Origin: an uncultured bacterium
Lineage (GTDB): Bacteria > Patescibacteriota > Saccharimonadia > Saccharimonadales > Saccharimonadaceae
Direction: 5' to 3'
DNA length: 5,289 nt
Assembly: GCA_937930585.1 (NCBI GenBank)
Contig: CALHCA010000071.1
Coordinates: 1 to 5,289, forward strand
Shown here: piece after piece, positions 1-5,177 of the stretch
Layout: each line of letters starts with the position of its first letter
How positions within the stretch are numbered: the first letter of the stretch is position 1
The notes under the pieces: model-generated
What the model was told of the DNA's origin: nothing
Databases searched by the model: none
Seen by the model: the letters and a program-made list of their open reading frames with translations, nothing else
Made by a program: the position numbers and the translations under genes

Positions 1-1
1 T

Positions 2-1189
2 GATGATTACCGCGGTGTGATTTTGTACGTGCGTATTTTTTCTGGCGAACTAAAAAAAGGTGAAGAAATTAAAATGATGGCGACAGATTCGAAAGGTTTG
101 GCACTAGAAATTGGTAAGCTTCAACCAAAAATGACACCATACGATAAAATGAGTGCGGGTGAAATTGGCTACATTGTGACTAACTTAAAAACTACCCGTG
201 AGGCAAAAGTTGGCGATACTGTAACTCTTTCGAAAAATCCTGCTAGCGAGCCTTTACCAGGTTATCAAAATGTTCAGCCATTTGTTTATGCTGGGTTTTT
301 TCCGGTTTCGAATGAAGATTATCAAGATTTAAAAGATGCGGTTGAAAAATTAAGTTTGAGCGATTCCGCGCTCCAATTTGAGCCAGAAAATTCGCCCGTT
401 TTAGGTTTTGGTGTGCGAATTGGCTTTCTTGGCCTTCTTCATATGGATATTGTTCGCGAGCGTTTGGAACGTGAATATGACTTAGACTTAGTGGTAACTA
501 ACCCTTCAACCGACTATCATGTAATTTTAACAACGGGTGAGAAATTAGATATTAAAAGTGCTGCTGATTTACCTGATCAAACAAAAATTTCTGAAATTCG
601 TGAGCCATGGATTAAAGGTGAAATTGTGGTGCCAAAAGATTATGTTGGTGCTGTAATCCAGTTGATTGTTTCGAAGCGTGGCTTACAAAAGAATTTGAGC
701 TATATTGATGAGCGTGTTTTAGTTTCTTTCGAAGCGCCACTTGCTAACCTTTTAACCGATTTTTATGACCAGCTAAAAAGTGTTACATCTGGCTATGGAT
801 CATTTAATTATGAACTTTGGGATTATTTGGTAGAAGATTTAGTGCGCGTGGATTTTTATGTTGCAGGCGAAATGGTTGATGCGCTTTCGGTGATGTGTCA
901 TCGTTCAGAAAGTGTGCGAATGGGTCGTGAAATTACTGCAAAATTGAAAGAAGTGATTCCGCGACAGAATTTCCAAGTGGCGATCCAGGCGGCGATTGGT
1001 GGAAGATTCATTGCGCGAGAGAATATTTCAGCTTATCGAAAAGATGTGACAGGCTATCTTTATGGCGGTGATGTTTCTCGAAAGAAAAAACTGCTTGCTA
1101 AACAAAAACGTGGTAAAAAGCGAATGAAGAAATTCGGTAATGTCGAAATCCCAAGTGAAGCTTTTACTGTGATGTTAAAACGAGATTAA
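2..1189 (+). CDS. lepA: Elongation factor 4 (LepA/EF-4), C-terminal two-thirds, 5' end outside window
   Basis: Translational GTPase that acts on the ribosome (back-translocation or ribosome biogenesis and fidelity are the proposed roles). The frame is open from base 2 and begins DDYRGVILYVRIFSGELKKG, which matches the start of LepA domain II; the first Met-like codon in the window (GTG at 17) is internal, so this is a partial gene. 395 residues are present against about 600 in full-length LepA, and the G domain is missing only because of the window edge. In fragment numbering, the domain III hallmark GFLGLLHMDIVRERLEREYD is at about 141-160, a domain V-like part with REPWIKGEIVVPKDYVG at about 200-216, and the LepA-specific C-terminal domain from about 262, with VDALSVMCHR, IPRQNFQVAIQAAIGG and YGGDVSRKKKLLAKQKRGKK (about 354-373). 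That last basic block separates LepA from EF-G. It ends in TAA inside a terminator hairpin. Identification is secure from sequence. Confidence 0.97.
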   Translation, partial: DDYRGVILYVRIFSGELKKGEEIKMMATDSKGLALEIGKLQPKMTPYDKMSAGEIGYIVTNLKTTREAKVGDTVTLSKNPASEPLPGYQNVQPFVYAGFFPVSNEDYQDLKDAVEKLSLSDSALQFEPENSPVLGFGVRIGFLGLLHMDIVRERLEREYDLDLVVTNPSTDYHVILTTGEKLDIKSAADLPDQTKISEIREPWIKGEIVVPKDYVGAVIQLIVSKRGLQKNLSYIDERVLVSFEAPLANLLTDFYDQLKSVTSGYGSFNYELWDYLVEDLVRVDFYVAGEMVDALSVMCHRSESVRMGREITAKLKEVIPRQNFQVAIQAAIGGRFIARENISAYRKDVTGYLYGGDVSRKKKLLAKQKRGKKRMKKFGNVEIPSEAFTVMLKRD

Positions 1190-1220
1190 AAAGAGGTTTT
1201 CTAAAGCCTCTTTTATTTTT
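1189..1220 (+). terminator. Rho-independent terminator of lepA
   Basis: Arms 1189-1196 (AAAAGAGG) and 1207-1214 (CCTCTTTT) pair perfectly. The stem extends inward by one T-G wobble and two A-T pairs to a 4-base loop (1200-1203), giving 11 pairs. The T-rich tail TTTTATTTTT runs 1211-1220. The left arm includes the last base of the lepA stop codon, so there is no 3' untranslated spacer. Confidence 0.85.
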
Positions 1221-1224
1221 ATAC

Positions 1225-1252
1225 TTGACAAAAAATATATCGGGGGTAAAAT
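1225..1252 (+). promoter_or_regulatory. Sigma-70-type promoter for the DUF4352 gene
   Basis: A perfect -35 hexamer TTGACA (1225-1230), a 16-base spacer and a -10 TAAAAT (1247-1252) sit 4 bases after the lepA terminator T-tract. Transcription would start near 1259, leaving a leader of about 30 bases that carries the Shine-Dalgarno AAAGGGAG (1278-1285), 5 bases before the ATG. The gene therefore has its own transcription unit. Confidence 0.8.
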
Positions 1253-1290
1253 GATTATGTAATAATTAATATTTTATAAAGGGAGTTCTA

Positions 1291-1914
1291 ATGAAAGAAG
1301 AAAAATCAACTGTAGAATCTAATGATAGCAAGCAGCTAAATAGAGTATCTTCGAAAACTAAATCTGAAAAACCGTTCTATAAAAAAGCTTGGTTTTGGAT
1401 TATTATAGTTATAATTATTGCTATTGGTAGCCAATATAAGCAGCCTGAAAAAGTTGGTGAAAATAAAAATTCTGGGCCAAACGGATCATCTCAAACTCAA
1501 AATAATGAGAAGAAGAAAGAAGAAAAAACTGAATTCAATGTTGGTGATATAATTGCATTTGACGGAAAAGAATTAACTGTTGAAAAGGTTGAGCGAAACT
1601 GGAATTCTAGAAATGCTTATCTAAAGCCAAAAGATGGTAAAGAATATGTAAAAGTTTCAGTAAAGATTGAAAATAAATCTGAAACTGAGATGAACTATAA
1701 TGTTTTCGAATTTAAGGCCGAAGATTCTAACGGAGCCGCTGAAAATGCTGATATGCAAACTTATAGCCTACCAGATAGTCTTGGTTCTGGTGATTTAGTA
1801 AAAGGTGGTAAAAAGAGCGGTTCTATGATTTTCGAAGTCCCTGCTGGTTCTTCATTAAAACTCCATTATCAACCATCATTCTGGTCGAATAAAAAAGTTA
1901 TTGTTAATCTATAA
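1291..1914 (+). CDS. Membrane-anchored extracytoplasmic protein with DUF4352-like domain
   Basis: 207 residues with a clear modular layout. A charged cytoplasmic N-tail (1-32, many K/S/E) is followed by one hydrophobic segment (about 33-47, AWFWIIIVIIIAIG). Next comes a low-complexity N/G/S/Q/K/E linker (about 50-81), then a beta-rich domain (about 82-207). That domain has the DUF4352 pattern: FNVGDIIAFDGKELTVEKVE, then KEYVKVSVKIENKSETEMNY, a late GGKKSGSMIFEVPAGS and a final KLHYQPSFW. In other bacteria this Ig-like fold is common in secreted or lipid-anchored proteins of unknown role. There is no lipobox cysteine, so anchoring is by the transmembrane helix with the domain outside (inference). 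The start is supported by AAAGGGAG 5 bases upstream and by the promoter at 1225-1252. It ends in tandem stops TAATAA and its own terminator. No specific function can be assigned. Its position between lepA and rnpA says little because it is a separate transcription unit. Confidence 0.85.
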   Translation: MKEEKSTVESNDSKQLNRVSSKTKSEKPFYKKAWFWIIIVIIIAIGSQYKQPEKVGENKNSGPNGSSQTQNNEKKKEEKTEFNVGDIIAFDGKELTVEKVERNWNSRNAYLKPKDGKEYVKVSVKIENKSETEMNYNVFEFKAEDSNGAAENADMQTYSLPDSLGSGDLVKGGKKSGSMIFEVPAGSSLKLHYQPSFWSNKKVIVNL

Positions 1915-1921
1915 TAAATTT

Positions 1922-1955
1922 TTAAAACGGGCTTGTTGTGAGCTCGTTTTAATTT
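1922..1955 (+). terminator. Rho-independent terminator of the DUF4352 gene
   Basis: Arms 1924-1933 (AAAACGGGCT) and 1941-1950 (AGCTCGTTTT) form 10 pairs with one G-T wobble. Outer T-A pairs 1923/1951 and 1922/1952 extend the stem. The loop is 7 bases (1934-1940) and the tail is TTTTAATTT. The A-run on the left could let it work weakly in reverse. Its tail touches the -35 box of the rnpA promoter. Confidence 0.8.
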
Positions 1956-1982
1956 GCTAAATTACTTAAAAAATGCTAAAAT
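1954..1982 (+). promoter_or_regulatory. Promoter of rnpA with extended -10, probably leaderless
   Basis: The -35-like TTGCTA (1954-1959, 4 of 6 consensus) and a 17-base spacer lead to TAAAAT (1977-1982), preceded by TG at 1974-1975 (extended -10). The -10 box ends 10 bases before the rnpA ATG at 1993. The predicted transcription start at about 1989-1993 falls at or just before the start codon. No purine-rich Shine-Dalgarno lies in the intervening ATAAACAGTT. Confidence 0.65.
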
Positions 1983-1992
1983 ATAAACAGTT

Positions 1993-2346
1993 ATGTTAGC
2001 TTATAAAAATAGATTTCACGGTCATGGTAGTTTACGATATGTCTATTCAAACGGAACTTCGGTTCGTACACAAAAAATTACCGTGAAATTTGCGCAAAAT
2101 CCGCGCCGTAAAGATTCACGTTTTGCGGTTGTAGTTTCGAAAAAGGTTTTAAAGAGTGCAGTTGGTCGAAATCGAATTCGCCGGCGAGTTTATGAAATTA
2201 TTCGCCATGAACTACCAAAAATTGATGGCACTTTTGACGTTGTAGTGATGATTTTTCATAAAAGTGTAAAAGATATTCCGCACGAAGAACTTAAAGAAAT
2301 TATAATTGACATCTTTAAAGAAGCTGATTTTTATTGTAATAAGTAG
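1993..2346 (+). CDS. rnpA: Ribonuclease P protein component
   Basis: Protein subunit of RNase P. It binds the catalytic RNA and the 5' leader of precursor tRNA to help mature tRNA 5' ends in the cytoplasm. 117 residues, the usual size, and strongly basic. The N-terminal MLAYKNRFHGHGSLRYVYSN has the arrangement expected before the central cleft (KNRF, then a Y-x-x-G element). The family signature is the RNR helix: SKKVLKSAVGRNRIRRRVYE (about 49-68), with R59-N60-R61 being the conserved RNR. FDVVVMIFHK (81-90) is the following beta strand. The start is fixed by alignment with the family and by the promoter directly upstream. There is no Shine-Dalgarno, so translation may initiate on a leaderless mRNA. 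Twenty-five bases separate it from yidC, with no terminator between. rpmH, normally just upstream, is absent. Confidence 0.95.
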   Translation: MLAYKNRFHGHGSLRYVYSNGTSVRTQKITVKFAQNPRRKDSRFAVVVSKKVLKSAVGRNRIRRRVYEIIRHELPKIDGTFDVVVMIFHKSVKDIPHEELKEIIIDIFKEADFYCNK

Positions 2347-2362
2347 TAGAAAGTAGTATAAT
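2334..2362 (+). promoter_or_regulatory. Putative internal promoter of yidC, probably leaderless
   Basis: TTGTAA (2334-2339, 4 of 6 for -35) lies in the last codons of rnpA. It is followed by a 17-base spacer and a perfect TATAAT (2357-2362). The -10 box ends 9 bases before the yidC ATG at 2372, so the predicted start is about 2369-2372. No Shine-Dalgarno precedes the ATG. The geometry nearly copies that of the rnpA promoter. AT-rich sequence makes chance TATAAT matches common, so this is less certain than the rnpA promoter. Confidence 0.5.
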
Positions 2363-2371
2363 AATAGATGT

Positions 2372-3334
2372 ATGAACTTATTTGAATTATTTATTACTCA
2401 ACCGATTTTAAATCTACTTTTGGTGATTTATAACTTTATTGGAGATTTTGGTTTCACGATTATTATCTTTACTTTAATTGTGCGTTTTTTGATGTGGCCG
2501 CTTACAAAGAGCCAACTTCATCAATCAAAAGTTATACGAGAACTTCAGCCAGAATTGCAAAAAATTCGCAAAAATTCAAAAGGTAATAAACAAGCTGAAA
2601 CTTTACAGATGATGGAGCTTTATCGCCGTCATAATTTCAAGCCATTTCGTTCAATGATGACGTTATTTATTCAGCTGCCAATTCTGTTAACTTTCTTTAG
2701 TGTAATGCGAATTGTAGTGAATACGCCTGACCAAATTTCGAAATGGGTATATCAGCCAGTTGCACAAATGAGTCGTGTAAGTGACGTTATTTCAAGCAAA
2801 AAACTTGAACCAAAATTCCTTGGAGTTATTGATTTGACGGATACGGCTGTACCTTTAAATGACCTTTCGAGCGGTTTTATGATGGTGATTTTAGTTGGAC
2901 TAACACTTTCGCAGTGGTATATGGTTCGGCAGACTCAACCGAAAAATGGTAATCGGCGGGTTCGTGATATTTTTAAGGAAGCAGCAGAAGGAAAAGAGCC
3001 AAATCAGGCAGAACTTAACGCTGCGGTAAATTCTAATATGAATTTAATTCTCCCAGTAATTTTATTCTTTCTTATGATGGGGCTTTATGGTGCTTTGATT
3101 TTCTATTACTTAATTTCGAATATTATTCAAATTATTCAGCAAAAATATATTTTTTCAATTGATTCAAAAGAGATGGAAGAAATTGCTCAGGAATCTTCGA
3201 AAAATAAGCTCAAAAATGCTAAAGAAGCAATTATTGTAAAAAATACACCAACTAAGCCGCCAAAGAAAAATTCGAAAGAAAAAGGTGGAACGAATATTCG
3301 AAGAATCAAGGCAAAAGATGGAAAACGGAGGTAA
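2372..3334 (+). CDS. yidC: Membrane protein insertase YidC/Oxa1/Alb3 family
   Basis: Inserts and folds inner-membrane proteins, alone or with SecYEG. 320 residues with the five-helix Oxa1 core and no large periplasmic domain, like Gram-positive YidC, but without a lipoprotein signal. Hydrophobic segments are at about 10-43, 96-116, 168-186, 223-240 and 242-258. The TM1 motif TLIVRFLMWPLTKSQ carries R38, equivalent to the conserved groove arginine. A charged cytoplasmic hairpin follows (about 45-92, helical, KxIxELQPELQKIRKN), then FIQLPILLTFFSVMR (99-113). The C-terminal tail (about 275-320) is rich in K and R (KPPKKNSKEK, RRIKAKDGKRR), as in YidC proteins that bind ribosomes through a basic tail (family knowledge). 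The last two Arg codons also form the Shine-Dalgarno of jag, whose ATG begins 1 base after the yidC stop, so the two are likely translationally coupled. Confidence 0.96.
   Translation: MNLFELFITQPILNLLLVIYNFIGDFGFTIIIFTLIVRFLMWPLTKSQLHQSKVIRELQPELQKIRKNSKGNKQAETLQMMELYRRHNFKPFRSMMTLFIQLPILLTFFSVMRIVVNTPDQISKWVYQPVAQMSRVSDVISSKKLEPKFLGVIDLTDTAVPLNDLSSGFMMVILVGLTLSQWYMVRQTQPKNGNRRVRDIFKEAAEGKEPNQAELNAAVNSNMNLILPVILFFLMMGLYGALIFYYLISNIIQIIQQKYIFSIDSKEMEEIAQESSKNKLKNAKEAIIVKNTPTKPPKKNSKEKGGTNIRRIKAKDGKRR
3327..3331 (+). promoter_or_regulatory. Shine-Dalgarno GGAGG deciding the jag start
   Basis: GGAGG lies within the final CGG AGG codons of yidC, 4 bases before ATG 3336. It favours that ATG over in-frame GTG 3285 and ATG 3318, which would add 17 or 6 residues encoded inside yidC and lack such a site. 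Confidence 0.75.
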
Positions 3335-3335
3335 T

Positions 3336-3791
3336 ATGAATCGAGAAGAATCAATTGTTTTTGCACAAAAGTTTTTGGAAGATATTTTGAGCTTTTTCGG
3401 AGTTAATCTGGCGGTTTATTCAACTGCGGATGATGAAATTATCCAGCTTTCAGTTCCTTCAAGCGAGCTAAACTCTTTATTTATTGGTCGTGATTCTGGA
3501 AATTTGCGTTCATTACAATTTTTAATTTCACGAGCGCTTGAAGCTAAAAATGCTGAAATTCACCGTGTAAATATTGACGTTGCAGATTATAAAAAACAAC
3601 GAGCTCAAAAAATTACTGAAAAAGCTGAAAAATGGATTGAACAAGTTCGAAAAACTGGTGAGCCTTATCGATTAAATTTGAATCCAACCGACCGCTTCAC
3701 TGTTCATAAATTAGCTCAAGATTATTCGGATATCGAAACACATTCTGAAGGTGAAGGTCGCGAACGACAATTAATTATTTCGAAAAAATAA
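3336..3791 (+). CDS. jag: KH-R3H RNA-binding protein Jag/KhpB (SpoIIIJ-associated)
   Basis: Cytoplasmic RNA-binding protein encoded next to yidC in many bacteria; in Firmicutes it pairs with KhpA and affects small RNAs and cell elongation. 151 residues, shorter than classic Jag because the N-terminal Jag_N domain is missing: the protein begins almost directly with the KH domain. That domain (about 1-85) holds FIGRDSGNLRSLQFLISRAL (49-68), the equivalent of LIGKRGxTLDSLQ; the second glycine of the GxxG loop aligns with Ser54, and a glycine follows at 55. A charged helix (about 86-107) leads to the R3H domain, LNPTDRFTVHKLAQDYSDI (about 115-133), with R120 and H124 as the R-x3-H pair, then THSEGEGRERQLII (136-149), the expected final strand. 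The ATG with GGAGG 4 bases upstream defines the start. The TAA is embedded in the terminator hairpin. Confidence 0.92.
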   Translation: MNREESIVFAQKFLEDILSFFGVNLAVYSTADDEIIQLSVPSSELNSLFIGRDSGNLRSLQFLISRALEAKNAEIHRVNIDVADYKKQRAQKITEKAEKWIEQVRKTGEPYRLNLNPTDRFTVHKLAQDYSDIETHSEGEGRERQLIISKK

Positions 3792-3816
3792 GTCTTTTGA
3801 AGGCTTATTTTATTTT
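3783..3816. terminator. Bidirectional terminator between convergent jag and gtrA
   Basis: Arms 3785-3796 and 3800-3811 form about 12 pairs, including one T-G wobble (3793/3803), around a 3-base loop. Rightward the tail is TTTTATTTT (3808-3816). Leftward, the complement of the six A bases 3783-3788 gives a T6 tail. It overlaps the jag stop codon and lies about 70 bases past the gtrA stop, so it can end both convergent transcripts. Nothing else supportable is seen in 3817-3886. Confidence 0.8.
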
Positions 3817-3886
3817 AGATTAACCTTTGGTTTAGTTTTAAAATGGCTTCTAAATCGGTTATAAATTTCTTCAATAAATAATATAT

Positions 3887-4318
3887 TTAATTTTTATTGA
3901 AGACAACTTTTTTATAAAGGATAAAGTTCCAGATTAAGCTGAAGATGGTAGCTACAAGCTTTGAAATTAAAAGTGATATTTTTGGATTTTTTAAAATACT
4001 TTCGAAAAATGGTAAAGTTAGAAAAATTATCACACCTTGAATAACCCAAAGTCCAAAAAGTGTTACAATAATAAAAAGTGCCATTTCTCGAACAAGTTCT
4101 TTTTTGCTTTTTGAAACTGATTTAAAAGTAATTTTCTTATTTAAACTAAAGCTATTTATAAAAGTAATCCCAGTTGAGAAAATGTTTGCAATTAAAGAGC
4201 TAATTCCAAGAGAAGTTAGTCCAAAAAGAATTACAAAATCTAGAATTGTATTCAACCCGCCAATTGCTGCAAACCAAAATTCTTGGCTATTTTTTAGCTT
4301 TTTTAGTAGATTTTTCAT
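3887..4318 (-). CDS. GtrA-family small membrane protein
   Basis: 143 residues with four hydrophobic segments (about 13-35, 38-57, 79-103, 116-135), the normal size and topology of GtrA. Family marks are FAAIGGLNTILDF (16-28) and two matching N-F/L-K-K-V/I-x-F endings: NSFSLNKKITF (55-65) and WNFILYKKVVF (130-140). GtrA proteins are thought to move polyprenyl-phosphate-linked sugars across the membrane for modification of O-antigen, teichoic acid or arabinogalactan. The start ATG is preceded by AAGGA (4331-4327) with an 8-base spacer. The first 32 bases overlap the end of the upstream glycosyltransferase, a strong sign of a functional pair: the glycosyltransferase makes the lipid-linked sugar and this protein exports it (inference). 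The gene runs convergent to jag. Confidence 0.9.
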   Translation of the reverse strand: MKNLLKKLKNSQEFWFAAIGGLNTILDFVILFGLTSLGISSLIANIFSTGITFINSFSLNKKITFKSVSKSKKELVREMALFIIVTLFGLWVIQGVIIFLTLPFFESILKNPKISLLISKLVATIFSLIWNFILYKKVVFNKN

Positions 4319-5177
4319 GGTTGAATTCCTTGATTTCTTGCGCTAGATAAACGGGGCGATTTTTGCTTTCGATGAAAATTCGACCAATATATTCGCCTAA
4401 AATTCCAATTGAGAGGAGCTGAATCCCACCAAGAAAAAGAATTACTGACATAATTGAAGTATAACCATCACCAGTTGGAACGCCAAAAAGTGGGCGAATT
4501 AGCAAAAAAGCAATCCATAAAAATGCAGCAATTGAAATGAAAAATCCTGTAATTGTAGCAATGCGAAGGGGTGCAACAGTAAAGCTGGTGATTCCTTCAA
4601 TTGCGAGATTAAAAAGTTTTGCATAATTCCATTTTGTTTCACCAGCTATACGCGCATTACGTTTATAAGTAATTTCTTTCTTTCGGAAACCAACCCAAGA
4701 GAACATTCCTTTGGTGTAACGGTTGGTTTCGCGGAGAGTTTTTAGGGCTTCAATTGCACGGCGATCAAGAAGTCGAAAATCGCCAGTGTCGCGTTGAATT
4801 TCAATTTGTGAAATTTTATCAAGTATGCTGTAGAACCATTTCGAAGTTTGCTTTTTAAGCCAAGTTTCACCATCACGAGATTCACGTTTAGCATAAACGT
4901 CATCAAATCCTTCTTCCCAGAGATTAATCATTGCAGGGATTAACTCTGGTGGATCTTGTAAATCCGCATCAATAATTACTAATGCATCTCCTTTTGCATA
5001 ATCAAAACCTGCTAGCATCGCATTTTCTTTTCCAAAATTTCGGCTTAAATTAATATAGGAAATCCGTGAATCTTTTTGGCTTTCATTCCTAATAATCTCC
5101 ATATCTAGAATTAAATATTTTCTTCCATTGTAATTGCCCAATATCATTGCTTGATAATAACGATGATACAACTGCAC
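4287..5177 (-). CDS. Family 2 glycosyltransferase (GtrB/DPM1-like), N-terminally truncated at a junction
   Basis: Would transfer a sugar from a nucleotide sugar to polyprenyl phosphate at the inner membrane face. The open frame begins at GTG 5177 (296 residues), but family-like sequence starts only at about residue 25-26 (MEIIRNESQKDSRISYINLSRN; ATG at 5102-5100). Then come GKENAMLAGFDYAKGD (49-64), the DxD-type metal/nucleotide site VIIDADLQDPPEL (67-79), RDTGDFRLLDRRAIEAL (129-145), GETKWNYAKLFNLAIEGITSF (179-199) and two membrane helices (about 203-230 and 242-265), followed by GEYIGRIFIESKNRP. This is the GtrB/ArnC/DPM1 architecture. The expected opening, a strand ending in VPxYNE and the VDDGSxD motif (about 50 residues), is absent from all three minus frames here. 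Residues 1-24 have no family resemblance and overlap another coding frame, so the real product is incomplete as assembled. The C-terminus overlaps gtrA by 32 bases. Confidence 0.85.
   Translation of the reverse strand: MQLYHRYYQAMILGNYNGRKYLILDMEIIRNESQKDSRISYINLSRNFGKENAMLAGFDYAKGDALVIIDADLQDPPELIPAMINLWEEGFDDVYAKRESRDGETWLKKQTSKWFYSILDKISQIEIQRDTGDFRLLDRRAIEALKTLRETNRYTKGMFSWVGFRKKEITYKRNARIAGETKWNYAKLFNLAIEGITSFTVAPLRIATITGFFISIAAFLWIAFLLIRPLFGVPTGDGYTSIMSVILFLGGIQLLSIGILGEYIGRIFIESKNRPVYLAQEIKEFNHEKSTKKAKK
5089..5110. other. Probable recombination or chimeric junction
   Basis: Right of this segment the coherent minus-strand protein is the SNF2-like helicase end. Left of it, the coherent protein is the glycosyltransferase in a different frame, already about 50 residues into its fold. 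The two overlap only by chance codons. The exact breakpoint cannot be set from the sequence; ATATGGAGATTAT (minus strand, 5103-5091) is compatible with both frames and could be shared microhomology. Confidence 0.5.

Noticed and set aside
2341..2358. Direct repeat AAGTAGTA, two copies 10 bases apart, just before the yidC -10 box
   Set aside because: Short, AT-rich and partly made of the rnpA stop region; it could be a binding site, but nothing else supports it.
2368..2370. ATG just before the yidC ATG
   Set aside because: It is out of frame and reaches a stop after five codons; the yidC ATG at 2372 begins the family-like sequence.
3285..3335. Earlier jag starts (GTG 3285, ATG 3318)
   Set aside because: They lie within yidC, lack a Shine-Dalgarno, and the added residues do not resemble Jag; ATG 3336 has GGAGG at a suitable distance.
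3821..3834. Small hairpin AACC-TTT-GGTT followed by T-rich sequence
   Set aside because: The stem has only about 4 pairs; the adjacent 12-pair hairpin explains termination better.
4027..4035. TTATCACAC, resembling a DnaA box
   Set aside because: It is a single imperfect match inside gtrA. No cluster of boxes or dnaA/dnaN genes is present, so there is no support for a replication origin although rnpA-yidC-jag often lie near one.
4104..4346. An 80-codon plus-strand open frame
   Set aside because: It lies antisense to gtrA and the glycosyltransferase end, has no Shine-Dalgarno, and shows no recognisable domain; it is a shadow of the minus-strand genes.
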